64,000 nt of DNA from NCBI GenBank assembly GCA_920105625.2, contig OV050031.1, positions 214,575,194 to 214,639,193 of the forward strand, read 5' to 3'. The notes below the pieces were generated by a model. It had not been told where the DNA came from. It saw nothing but the letters and a program-made list of their open reading frames with translations, and searched no databases. The DNA is from Clusia tigrina (taxonomy: Eukaryota; Arthropoda; Insecta; Diptera; Clusiidae). How positions within the stretch are numbered: position 1 is the stretch's first letter; every line of letters begins with the position of its first letter. Positions 12,163 to 23,389 of the stretch are shown here, one piece after another. A program made the translations under genes and the position numbers.

Positions 12163-12312
12163 ATGACGTTCCAACGCAAGCGTACACACTTGCAGCCTGC
12201 CGGTGCTGTGGCTTCCGAGCCGTCAAAGAGCTCAACTCCCGTGGATTGCTTGCAGCGGTTGCTTCACGATGAGATGGCAACACTGCCCACAAAGTACACT
12301 GGAGAATTATAA
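12163..12312 (+). other. Small open reading frame, possible first coding exon
   Basis: A 49-codon frame starts at ATG 12163 (context ATCATTATG) with MTFQRKRTH at its N-terminus and ends CTGEL-like (KYTGEL) at a TAA. It follows a CAA-rich leader-like region and has a balanced, non-repetitive composition unlike most open frames here. I do not recognise the protein, and no splice donor is compelling. It may equally be chance. Confidence 0.18.
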
Positions 12313-13500
12313 CTAAAATCGCACAGAAGAGTGGGAATTAGCAACAGCACCACTCATTCTACTAATTTATATATTTCACTATATGCACTGAGAAAGAGCG
12401 GAAATGTTTTGGCCAAAACTTGCTGCAACAAACAATACCAGAAAAATTGAATATCATCAAAAAACTGAGCATGAACGACGTGCGCACGTAGCAGAGTTGC
12501 AGGGGATCAACGAGCATCGTTCAACTTTTGCACTCCCAGCTAAACGCAAATCAAAGAAATTCTACACACTCAACACTCAGCGGCTTTCTACACCTGTGCA
12601 AGTCACTCGCATGCGCTCATCTCACTTTGTGTGGTGTGGAACCACATGTAACCAACTCTCTTTCAAGTCGCCAACTTTCTTCAATGGTCAGACGGGCTCC
12701 GTCGCTCCGCTTTTGCCTTCAGCCTGCTTGGCCGCTGTTCTCTTCATACGAGTTTCGTTCCACACTTGTCCAATCACCTCTGCTCGGTTCGTTCCTATTC
12801 TATTGCTGGTTGTGTACCATGCTCATACACGCAACTAGCCAACCATCTCATCCATCCAGCGTACATTGACCGTTTGTTTGGCCGGAAAACACACACAAAC
12901 ACAAACAAACGGCTGCGCACAGTTGCGGTGCTCGCTTGCTTACAGTCGTTGAACACTTCTTCGGAGCTGCTTGGAGTAATCTTAACAGTTTGCTCGGTAT
13001 GGTAAGAGCCCTTACAGCCACTGCTGCTGCTTTTGCTGCTGTTGTTGTTGTTCTTTGCTTCTGTTAAGTTTGACGCTCTCACCACCGCTCATGCCAATGA
13101 TCGTGAACTTGGTTTCTTGGTCATGGACACAGTGCGCTTAGTAATGATCATCAGAGCCTTGTCTCTTTGCTGTTAAGTGCTGTTATGTTCTCAATAGCAG
13201 CTCCGCTCTCTCTATAACAGTACACTCAGTTTTAACAGTAAAGCATTGTATTCGGCCTCTTTCGTGTTTCATGTAAACGGCTTCCACGGTCAGATCGGGT
13301 TTCGCTGTTAGGTTGTGCACCTCTGCTATTCACACAGTCCGGAGTTCAAGTTCATGATCGTTGTGCTGGTGTTGTTGCTTCTTTTAACACTGTATTTAAC
13401 ACTGCTCTGCTAATCTGCTGCACTGTTCGGTGGAAATGTGTGCAAGTCAGAAACTTGGTACAAGAGACTTAACAGTGGATTGGTTTACAGCCGCTGCTGG
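12313..13500. other. Gene-free moderate-GC stretch
   Basis: Open frames of 79-144 residues overlap on both strands, but none shows a domain or codon pattern I recognise. CACACACAAAC and TGCTGCTGCT/TTGTTGTTG runs lie near 12880-12910 and 13020-13050. Short AACAGT words recur between 13170 and 13480. Confidence 0.4.
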
Positions 13501-14440
13501 GTCTAAAAGATTATTTTAATGTTAAGTAATTATTATTAATTAATTATACTTTTTTAATTAATTTATTATAGTTTTAAACACTGTAAATGAATTCAAAATA
13601 ATGGTTACCAATATAAATAAATAAAAATAAAAGAAAAAAATAAATATGTAATATAAAACAATACATAAGCAAAAAGAAAATTATAAATATTATAACGCAG
13701 TAAATAAATAAGTAAAACTACATACATAAATAAATTAATCAAGTCATAATATACAAGTAAATAAACTAATAAATAAAATAAAAAATTAAATAATGCTACC
13801 TTCATAGAATATTTTAATGGTAACTAATTATTATTTATTCATTATTTTTTGCTTTTCTTCGTAAGAGCATTTTAAATGAATAAATTATGGTTCTGAATAA
13901 TAATAAATTAAATTAAAAATTAATATAAAAAATAAAATAATAATGCATAAAGAAGTAAATCTTACAACACAACATATAAATAAGTAAAAATAAAACAAGG
14001 CTAAATTCATCAAGAAATAATATAAGAGTACAAGTAAATTTATCTTCTTAGACTATTTTATTGTTAAGTAATTATTTAGCCTATTTAAATTAATCTCTTA
14101 TTAATTTATATACACTATATGAATAAATATATGTATCTATGTATTTATTTTTATAATAATAATTGTAGCTAATAAATAATTAAAAATAAAACTAAAATTA
14201 ATAAAAATAAATACATAAAATAAATACACACAAATAAATAAATATAAAAAAATACATTAATAATTTAATCTACAAATAAAAAATAAATAAATAATAAATT
14301 AAAATAATAAATAATCAAAATAAAAATAAAAATATAAAATAATAAATAATAAAAAATAGAAATAATAATAAATAAATATAATATAAAATAAAAATTATTA
14401 TCAATTTAAAAAATGTAATTTCGATATTTTTTAAAATTAA
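13501..14440. repeat. A+T-rich block (AATAAATAA-type)
   Basis: Low-complexity sequence dominated by AAATAAATA and AATAATAAA words on the + strand. A TTTTAATG(T/G)TAA(G/C)TAATTATT motif recurs near 13515, 13812 and 14048, suggesting an older period of about 240-300 bp. No gene. Confidence 0.7.
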
Positions 14441-15205
14441 ACTCTTTAACGAAATACTCTTGTAAAAAGCGATTACAATCAATTTGACCTTACCGGAAGT
14501 CATTTGGGGGTGGTGCAGGCAACTCTTATATAGAATTAATACAATGAGCACAATCTAAAATTCTCAGAATCATTACTGTGTCACCTTGGTTTATCAAAAA
14601 TATTAGCAATCACAATGATCTGAATATACCACTGGTGGAAAAAGGAATCTCTGATTTCAACTGGAAATGTATGCAAAAGATTGTCATCCAAACCACCTAG
14701 CATATTCCCTGGTATGTAATAGGGCTCCTAGTCGCCTAAAACGAACTGAAACACCAGCACTATCAACACTTACACTATAAATACTCATATCTATATATAA
14801 CTATGTATGTATATTTATGTACAAATAACAAGAGCCTTCTTCTGCTTTTCAGTTCTATTTCCAAATTATTTATTATTACTTACAAAAGTAAACTTGTATA
14901 TTATTCATCTGAGGCTCACAATCTTAACGGGTGTTTCTCGGATCGACGCTTAAACTAAATTTATATGTGAATGGCTGCATAAATTATGCAAATGTGTCCA
15001 AGCAATTGAAACTTTGTGAGTCAATAACGTTCAAATTCAGACAAACGTGAACAAACGGAGTTAAATAATAAATAAAGAATAAAATGAAAAAGTTGCTAAT
15101 TCCCTGAGTTGTCTACGATGGTGCTGGCATTACGCCAGTCAAGCTCACGTGCCCAAGAGTAGCTTTATTGAACTGATCAAAAATGAATTAAAACTGCATG
15201 AATGG
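14441..15205. other. Gene-free stretch
   Basis: I see no gene, element end or strong repeat here. Confidence 0.35.
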
Positions 15206-15210
15206 TATAG

Positions 15211-15380
15211 GCTCTAAGCAATAGTGTGCTCTAAGCAACAGTTGACTCTAAGCAACAGTTGACTCTAAGCAAGAGTTGGCTCTAAGTAAGAATTGACTTT
15301 AGCCAAGAGTTTGTTCTAACCAAGAGTTGGCTCTAAGTTAGAGCTGGCTCTAAGCAAGAGTTGGCTCTAAGCAAAAGTCT
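15211..15380. repeat. 17-bp tandem repeat, ten copies
   Basis: Ten consecutive 17-bp units of the type GCTCTAAGCAAGAGTTG fill exactly 170 bp. Units differ by one to four substitutions, with no length change through most of the array. No function is suggested. Confidence 0.95.
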
Positions 15381-17480
15381 GCTGATGAATGCTTCAGCTG
15401 CAGCCAAAACTGTTTAGATTATTATATTTTTCGAATTATAGAAATTTGAATTTGAAAGGGGCTGGGCCGACCACACATGATGCGATTTTTAATATTCTCA
15501 CTGATGATATATAATTTACTAACTCTTTAAATGAGTTGCTTGAGTGTGTCTCGGCCCACTCAATTAATTGAGAAAAGAAAACTGTTTGGAATTGATTTTA
15601 ATTTGAATACTTTTTCCATCAAAATCTTATCCAAGAACACGAATCTGTCAGATATGAAAATTTATGTTTTCACTTGATCTTAAATCACTCAAGAGCCAGA
15701 AACCTAAATTTCCAAAATATGCCGCACGTGATATGATCAAAGCTCATTTGTCACTTTTAACAAATGATGCACAAACCTTGAAAAAGCAATTTAATTTGCG
15801 CTCACGTATGAAATCAAAACCCTTTTGCCGCTTTACTTGCAACGTAGGCTGGAGCAGCAGAGAAAAAGTTATATTTCTACTTTATTTGATTTTTTGTTGT
15901 ATTTTATGTAATTTTTTTCATATTATTTTTTTTTTTATTTATTCAATTATTCAATTCTTTTGTAAAAATATTTTTTTTATTTTTTTGCTTAATTTTTTAT
16001 TGTATTTTATATAATTTTGATTTCATATTCTTTTTATTTATTTATTTTATTATTTAATTCCTTTGCAAGTCATTCGTCCCTTTGAAGTCATTGTTGCTAA
16101 TTTTCATATAAATTAACAAAAGACCCTTTTTAACTGAAAAAATATATGGCCTAAACATAATTGACCGCAATTTGTCTACTACCATTCCATGCAACCAACC
16201 CGTGGTCCGTCAACCGTTGTCTCTGTGCATGCGCTGCCAGTTGAGTTGAGCGTGCGCAGATGTTACTCGATTAAATCTGACCGAAGCCGAAAAAAACGTG
16301 ATTTATGCCAGTTTAATTCATCGTTTATTACCACTTAACTCGCGTAGTCTCGTAACTGATTCTTGATTTCTGGCAAACTTGTTGAGTAAACATTTCGGCA
16401 CTCAAGTGTAATTCTATGCCACTGGCACAATTTTCGTATACATTTTTTTGTGGTTGGTTTGTTTGTTCCTCGTTCGGGAGGAATGAAATGTGATGCGTTC
16501 CTGCCAAATTTATTGTTCAGGGCAAATAAAGAAATTGCCGCCTTGTAATACGATTATTTCAGTGTTCTCTCCAGAACTTTGCTGAAAAGATCGCCAGACA
16601 AAAAATATGTTCTGATTGTGCAAAAGTATTTCTGAGAATAAGAATTTATAGTTGATAAGAGTGTGCTTTTTAAAAGAGATTTGCTATTCCGTACTATTCT
16701 TTATATCCTGGTACACTGTGTTCTGCTGCAGACTATCCATATTCAGCTAACATCAACCTCCTTTGTATGTACACTAGAATTTAAGTTAATTGATGCTCTT
16801 AACGGGTTTTTCAACAAGGACATAATGTGGTGGTTGGGCAGGATCGCCATGTGGTGGTCGTTGTAGAATTGTCGTTTCGCCAGTTAGATCGCTTGTCATC
16901 TCTGGCGGTGTCCTTGGTTGATATCTAGATATATGTGAAATGTTAATAAGAAAGTCCTAACGACCCAATATGTTGTGCCAACAGACATTTACCATATTTA
17001 ATTATAAAGGCTGTATGGTAACCCAGCCAATAGTTGTGGCAAACTTTCGTTTGCCGAAATGAATCCCTAATTTTTGGAGGCGTGAACGCCGAGCAAAGAA
17101 AAGCAATGTGATTTGCTGAGTTCTCTGTCCAAAATGGAACTATTTTATTTAATAAATCAGCGCTCCTTATATAGCAAAATATTACATCTAATTTTGTACA
17201 TCTAAGCATAATTCTTATTGTTCAATACTTATCCTAATACATATTTTAAATATTAACCCATATGCTGCACACATGCATTTGTCTGCAATTGCGTGTGGTC
17301 AGCATATTTTTGGGTTCAATGCATTTCTGGCCTTCACACCAAATGCCCGCTATACATAGCGTCATTTGATCCGCCGCTTTGGCTTGTGCCATGTTTGCAT
17401 TGTTATCATGTGTTTGTATGTGCGGTACGCTTGGACGTTAGGCAGTGTAGGTTGAAATGCATTGTAGTGTTTTGGGTACA
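15381..17480. other. Gene-free stretch
   Basis: No gene is recognisable. 15880-16080 is T-rich with long T tracts. 16080-16560 and 16640-17220 look single-copy, with open frames of 67-88 residues that carry no known domain. Confidence 0.4.
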
Positions 17481-17489
17481 CTACAATAA

Positions 17490-17855
17490 CTCTCTTTATC
17501 TCTTTGTTGATTATAAAGCTGCGTTCGATAGCCCGATACGGAATTGCATATACAAAACAATGCCTCAGTTCAGTGCACCTGCAAAATTGATAAGACTCTG
17601 CAGGATGACGTTGAGCAAAACAAGCAGCTCCTCCTCCGCCGGTATGCATCGCAATGGCACCATGTTCTATAAAGGTCTCCAGCTCCTTGTGTACGCTGAT
17701 GATATCGATATTAAGGGTCGGACCAAGATGTTACTGCTGATTTCAATGCTACTGAAAAGGAAACAGCCAAAGTGGGCTTGACGGTAAACTTGGTCAAAAC
17801 GAAGTATATGCTGTCTGCAAACAGGGAAGCGCGGTGTCGACTCTCTCATGTTTCA
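17490..17855 (+). pseudogene. Non-LTR reverse transcriptase fragment
   Basis: The frame contains FVDYKAAFDS with the first catalytic Asp at 17509-17511, and YADDIDIKGRTK with the Asp pair at 17698-17703. These are the two active-site motifs of a reverse transcriptase palm. They lie only 63 codons apart, shorter than usual, so the intervening part is deleted. After a frameshift near 17745 the sequence continues ATEKETAKVGL and KTKYMLSA, the usual segment after YADD. The motif set matches the endonuclease-type non-LTR class also represented by the C-terminal piece at 51460-51945; whether they were one family is inference. Confidence 0.85.
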
Positions 17856-17989
17856 GCGGCAACTACAACTTTGTATTTAAATAAAACAGAATAATTGAGT
17901 TATCGGGCTGAAATTTGTTTCAGATGTAGTACACGTGTTACGTCTAAGTTTCGAATTATATCTTGTTTATATAACCACCGCCGAGTACG

Positions 17990-19185
17990 TTTTCAGCGAT
18001 CGATTTTTTGGAGCCAGTTTTCTACCACTCCTTCTTACACACAAGTCGGCGGGAGCGTTGGCAATTTTGCGTTCGATATTCTTCCTGAGCTCCTCTAACT
18101 TTGTTGGCATGGTGGCATAAGCGAACGACCTTAACGTAACCCCATAAAAAGAAATCCACCAGGGTTAAATCGAATGAGCGAGATAGCCTTTCGACCGAAC
18201 GACTTCTCGGGATTACCCGATTATCGAACATCCCCTTCAATAGATCAATTGTTTTACCTGTTGTATGGCCTGTGGCATTCTCTTGCTGGAACCACTTATC
18301 ACTGATGTCAGGTTCATCAAATTCTGCCCAAAAATAGCATTCCAACATGGCACGATAGTGAACTCCATTGACCGTAACAAGGCGATCATTTTCATCGACG
18401 AAAAGATTCGGTACAATGACAATTCCGCAATGACATCCACAACACACGGTCACTTTTTGTGGATACAATGACGTCTCTTGAAGCACAGATGGGTTTGTTG
18501 CTATCATATAACGCATATTTTGGTTATTGAGTAAGTTATGAATCTTTGCTGAAAATTATTCCTTCATGATTTTCATCGCTGAAGTTTATTCCTTGATGAT
18601 CTTCATCGCTGAAGATTATTCCTTGACGATCTTCATCGCTGAAGATTATTCCTTGATGATCTTCATTGCTGAAGATTATTCCTTGATGATCTTCATCGCT
18701 GAAGATTATTTTTCGATTAAATTCAGCATCTTCTTCAAACGTTTGCAGAGCCCAATCAGAGAAGTTTCGGCCATTCAAAGGATCCAGAGCCGTCAGTTAA
18801 TTGATCTCAGTCAGTTAATTTGATCTTGTAAAGGTGTAGGCCAAGGTATTTACGCAAAATTCGCCACAATGTGGATTTAGAGATTCCCAATTCCTGTGAA
18901 AAGCATAGAATCGATTGATTTGGCTCATTTTGAACTGTATCGATATCGATATTTTCGGCACTTGAACCGTTGCTTTATCTCACTGGCCCAGGAACATTCA
19001 ATAGTGAATATGTTGACTAGAATTTATCTACTATAGCACGCACAGCCTGCGTGGTGGTACGATTATGACGACCACAAATTGGAGGAAGCGCTCTTAAAGT
19101 GGCGACCACCGACCCAGAATCTCGGTAGTAGTTCTTAATGGTTTTCAAACGTTGTTCGGTCATTTTTGACTTGACTGACATTTTG
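17990..19185 (-). mobile_element. Decayed rosa-group (DD41D) mariner transposase
   Basis: Read on the minus strand from ATG 19181: an N-terminal helix-turn-helix part (TEQRLKTIKNYYRDSGSV, GRHNRTTTQAVRAI), the first catalytic motif expanded into an array (18541-18720), then KVTVCCGCHCG, VTVNGVHYRAM, WFQQENATGHT and DLTLVDFFLWG, and a frameshifted tail ending near 17990. The spacing between the second catalytic position (in QQEN) and the last Asp (in LVDFFLWG) is 41 residues, the DD41D pattern of rosa mariners. The second catalytic Asp is replaced by Glu, and there are frameshifts near 18100 and around 18500-18540, so the copy is inactive. I could not define terminal inverted repeats. Confidence 0.85.
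18541..18720. repeat. 30-bp tandem repeat, six copies, inside the transposase
   Basis: Six exact-length 30-bp units of the type AAGATTATTCCTTGATGATC plus TTCATCGCTG fill 180 bp. On the minus strand each unit encodes IIFSDEDHQG or a close variant. FSDE is the motif carrying the first catalytic Asp of the rosa transposase (family form KIIFSDEAHF). The array therefore arose by duplication of the catalytic motif itself and replaces the residues that normally follow it. Confidence 0.93.
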
Positions 19186-20535
19186 CGCCATTGCCAGAGC
19201 TTGAAGAAGTTGAACGTTTGTATTACGTACGCTTATATTAAAACACAAAATTGTTGTGTACCTGTTGGAAACCCCGATCTAATTCCAACAACTCCTTACT
19301 CTCCCGAATAGCCACCCCAGTTCTTTTCTCATAGTACCGCGAAATCAATTGGGTTCAAATTTGAATACCCGCCTCTTTTTTAACGTATTCTCATTTCACT
19401 TCTCTTTCATTAGTCTCCCACTGCCACTATTCTTGGATTATTCTTATTTGCATTTACAATTTGATGTGGGTCCACCGCTTTCGGAGTGTTTGTCTCACTT
19501 TGACAGTTATGTGAGAACCAAAACGGCACTTTCCGAACTCGTTTTCCAGCGACTGAAAATATTTGAATCGATAAACAAAATTCTTGCAAAAATTTAATTA
19601 ATTCTAAGTTTCTTTTCTGGTAAATATTTGTATTTTAGGTCATTGTGCTATCTCCCGTATTCTCATCTGCTTTACATATTTGGTGTGTGATTTAGAACAT
19701 GTGTTCTTCATTTGGCAAAGCCCTCAAACTTGGATCATAGAACAAAACAAATAAATCTTTGCACAACTCGTTTGTTTATATTTAAGCTGATATTTCTGTC
19801 TGGTATAAGCTTTCTTATCCCGCCATACATGGATTGAACAATTTTTTCAACTCTTGGACAGTGGCGCTTCTGAAGAGTTAATCTCTTGAAATCGCTAAAC
19901 GGCCTTTTAAGGTTGTTTGATTAATCCATCATAATTTCTTATATGGAATTGATAAGTCGTGCTTGATTCGCAAGCCGCTTCTGATTGAATGTCGTTTGTT
20001 TTAAGTGTATAACAATATATTAGATTAGAACTTAGATTTATCCTTATGTTAACTAAGATTTATGACTCTGATACATACAGTCATATTTTTGGTGGTTTTT
20101 GTCATCATCTTTAAGCGTTTTTTTATATAAATATAAATCATGACTCAATTCTTGTTGCTTTTGTTGTCGAATCAAATATTTGTTTGTAGTCCCATCATCC
20201 TGGCGATTTTAGAGGGCATTTGGATAGTTTTACTTTCCATGGTAAACCTCACAGACACTATGGTATTGGGAAACTGAAATAACTAGATTCTCATCAATGA
20301 ATGAGTGAATGAAATAAAGAAGGAAAATGTATCTCGGCCAATTCGATAAATTGTACTCCTCCTACATGTGCCTATTAAAGGTCTTCTATTAGTCCAACAG
20401 TTCTAAGGAAACTTAGCACTCAGTTGGGATTCATTGCTGTAATGTCTCTGCCCTCGGGCCAGTAATGCTCCCGATATTTCTTCCTAATGCGAGGAAGGAT
20501 TTCAGATCTAGTTTCTCATATTCGAGATTATAATG
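19186..20535. other. Gene-free stretch
   Basis: The first 80 bp may include the unrecognised end of the rosa element. An 82-residue open frame at 19349-19597 shows no known domain. Nothing else is identifiable. Confidence 0.35.
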
Positions 20536-20539
20536 AACG

Positions 20540-21990
20540 ACTTAGGTAGGTAGGTAAGTTAGGCACACAGTTAAAGGAAGCTCACCTAGGCCAAAGATTG
20601 ATACCTTGTTATACCACAAAAACATGGGTTCCTTAAACTGAACCACCACCCGGGACTGCAAGGGAAACCAGTGCGATTCCCTGATGAAGCGAGTGATCTT
20701 GTTTATGCTAATGAAGTATGACTGAGTAAGATCCTCGAAAAATGGTATTCCACTGAACTGAAATCTTCTGCTCGCAAGGGCAGTGCAGCAGCACATGAAG
20801 TGTGGGATGTCCTGCTCTTCAACCGACGACCTGCAACTGCGGCAAAAGGCATTGAAGTGTAGCTTAAGCCTCTGAGCATGTCTGCCAATGATAAAGTGGT
20901 GAGTCAGGACTGCCACTATTGTGGCGAAAGGGTCTCGTCTTAGTAGCAGTAATTTTCCTGTTCTTTTCGGGCTAAGCGAAACCCAGGTTTCTCTGCTGAT
21001 CCTTTCGATATGTTTCTCAGACCAGAGCCTGTTAGCTACACGCCTGTATCCCTTTCTCATTAGTATATTTATAGAGGTGAGAGGTGCACCCACGTTTTGG
21101 GATGGTTGTTGTTGTGTTGTGTCTCTTCTCGCCAATTCCTACGCATCACAGTTGCCAACAATACCCTTGGTACCTACAGCAGACCAGCACGTTACCAAAA
21201 GCTTGGAGGGGGTGTAGACCCCATAAAGGTGACTTTACACCAACTTGGCTGTCAGAGAATATATAAACATCGGAGTTATTTCTGAAATTGTCTATCGGAA
21301 TACCGCCGCTATCAGAATCGCCATGACCTTCGCCTGGAAAACACTACAGTGGTCCGGAAGGAGAGATTAATCCCCAGATTGTCCCAGTAGCCAACTCTGT
21401 CGTTCTCTTTTCATCCATCAGTGAATAGAGAGGTGGCCTTCAGGGTATTCATCTCACCCAGGGATGTGTGCGGTGAACTTGTGTTCAAAGCTTGTTGCGT
21501 TAGGTTGTCGATGTCTTCCGGGGTGATAGGATCAGGCAAGACCCACGTCGGGCCTTGATAATTTGTTGTCCGGGGTCAGCCGTACAGCAGCGAGTTTGGC
21601 AGATTAATCCCCACATTGTCGCAGTAACCAACTCTGTCGTTCAATTTCTATCCATCAATAAATACTGCTGTTGTATTGGGAATAGAGAGGTGGTCTTCAG
21701 GGTATTCATCTACACCAGATGAGTATGCGGTGACCTTGTGCTCGAAAGCATGTTAGGTGGACTACATAGTCGATATCTGCCGGGATGATAGGATCAGGCA
21801 GGAGCATTTTAACATGCCCCATATCGGGCCTGCATAATTTGTTGTCAGGGGTCAGCCGTACAGCAGCAAGTTTCGCCGACTGCTAGGTTAAGAGATCCGA
21901 TGGGATTCAACTGAGGAGTGGACAACTTACCAAGAAGTATCAGAACCCTCTGGAGTGATTCACTCATGCTCATTAACGCCTGAAACTGGC
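20540..21990 (-). pseudogene. Non-LTR retrotransposon ORF2 remnant (RNase H to C-terminus)
   Basis: On the minus strand, 21135-20542 is open for 197 residues and contains VLTHHFIIGRHAQRL, FCRSCRSSVEEQDIPHFMC (a C-x2-C ... H-x3-C type tail) and NKITRFIRESHWF, the typical C-terminal part after RNase H. Further upstream, at about 21660-21640, VFIDG followed by a stop and KLNDRVGY marks the RNase H start with its catalytic Asp. The upstream part carries a 237/276-bp tandem duplication (21364-21876) plus stops, so the element is dead. Reverse transcriptase motifs were not found. Confidence 0.85.
21364..21876. repeat. Two-copy tandem duplication of the RNase H-encoding segment
   Basis: AGATTAATCCCCA(G/C)ATTGTC starts at 21364 and 21601. 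Each copy continues with CCAACTCTGTCGTTC, AATAGAGAGGTGG, TCAGGGTATTCATCT, GATAGGATCAGGCA and GTCAGCCGTACAGCAGC. The copies are 237 and about 276 bp; the second keeps about 17 bp (TACTGCTGTTGTATTGG) and a further segment (GCATTTTAACATGCCCCAT) absent from the first. Confidence 0.93.
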
Positions 21991-23385
21991 TCAGAAAAAA
22001 ACTCAAACTATTTACTCCAAAGCGTTGTGCGGCATCTTGTTAGAATACTGTCTTTAGGTTCCTCCCTTTGAGTTCTATTTCTCCTTATGAATAGTCACCT
22101 TAACAGCCTTAACAGTCGGTTAACAGCTGTTCAACAGTGCTGCCAAGTAGTAAAAGCCATGATGGAAGTTTACCAGGTGGACATAAAGAGAGAATCACTT
22201 GAACTAACCCGGAGTAAATGGACTGAACTCGGAAGTAAAAGTACACTATTCAGCCATATCACGAACACGAAACATTTTCATACATAGCCAAGGATAAGAA
22301 GAAACCTTACTCTTCAACGACACCTAAACTTCCACCACGGTTTGAACTACATTTGTTAAAAAACGCATTTGTTAAATTTTCTAAGGCAATGCGCAGTTTC
22401 GTGAATCGACCGCTTGCTCAACTGTTCTGGGTGCTGTCAAAAACTCGTACACCCCGAGTGTCGGAGAAGTGTGCCACAATTTATAAATAAGCAGCAGCCT
22501 CACACGAATCTGCGTGATTGAAAATAATCCAAACAAATCGGACGAAAAGTTTTTAAATAATTTCTCAGCGCGGAACAAGTTTCTTATTTCAACTGGCCGC
22601 AATTGCAACGCAACATTTTTACCGTTGAGCAGCGTTAACAATTTAAAAATTGATTCTTCTAAATGGTGGGGGGAGCACGGGGTGTGCCGACCACCGGCCA
22701 CTCGCTTAACCAACGGATTATTAATGTATTTTTAATTTGGCTCTTTTGCTTTGAGAGCTCTTTCAACGCATGCTTTCAATGCTTACTTAGTATGGAGCCA
22801 AATTGCCTAGCGAAATATACGAGTAATCATAATTTGCAGATATCACTTTCCCGCTCCCCTCCGTATAATGTTGCCCACAGCATCGCATTTGCCTATGACA
22901 CCTCGACACATAATACGCTAATTCAGAAAACGGCGGGCGGCGTCCGCTTGAAACGTCAATTTGGTTGAGCAAGTATTTAATGGGCGCGCCGCACTCAGCT
23001 CAGCTCGTGGCCTACTTAGCGCGCGTACTCCGGGTACTCGTGATGATTATCTTATCAGTATTTGTTTTTCTTGTAATTGGCAATTGGTTGCCAAGCTACT
23101 AGTATTTGTAGGCCAATAAATTCAGAAGTAAAGTATTTGCAAACATGTTTATGCTTTTTTTATTAATAATTTTTGTAAATTATTTCAATTGTTGTCTAAT
23201 TTGTAATTTTCTCTTTTTTAATTGCAGGTAAGAATGAAGTGAAACTTGCTGTCAATTGTGATGCACATCAAGGAACTTGGCAAGAGAGTGGCACTTGGTG
23301 AAAGTGCCGACTTATTTCGTACGATTTGTCTTTACTGTAATTTACGTGGTTTTATTGTAGCTAACAAAAGGGGTATTTCATCTAC
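21991..23385. other. Gene-free stretch
   Basis: The first 100 bp may extend the non-LTR remnant. 22380-23060 is moderate-GC, looks single-copy and has open frames of 61-110 residues on both strands without known domains. 23140-23225 is T-rich. TTTTTTAATTGCAG ends at 23227 like a splice acceptor but is followed at once by GTAAGAATG, so no exon is supported. Confidence 0.4.
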
Positions 23386-23389
23386 AGCA

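Noticed and set aside
12404..13085. Overlapping 79-144-residue frames on both strands
   Set aside because: No recognisable domain, starts or splice signals, and competing frames on both strands in simple-repeat-bearing DNA.
18022..18516. 164-residue minus-strand frame as an active transposase
   Set aside because: It covers only the C-terminal half, has Glu at the second catalytic position, is frameshifted at its end and follows a repeat expansion that removes normal sequence.
20921..21217. 98-residue plus-strand frame
   Set aside because: It is the shadow of the minus-strand non-LTR C-terminal frame at 20542-21135.
23200..23245. Splice acceptor TTTTTTAATTGCAG
   Set aside because: It is followed directly by GTAAGAATG and then by no conserved open frame; kept only as a note.
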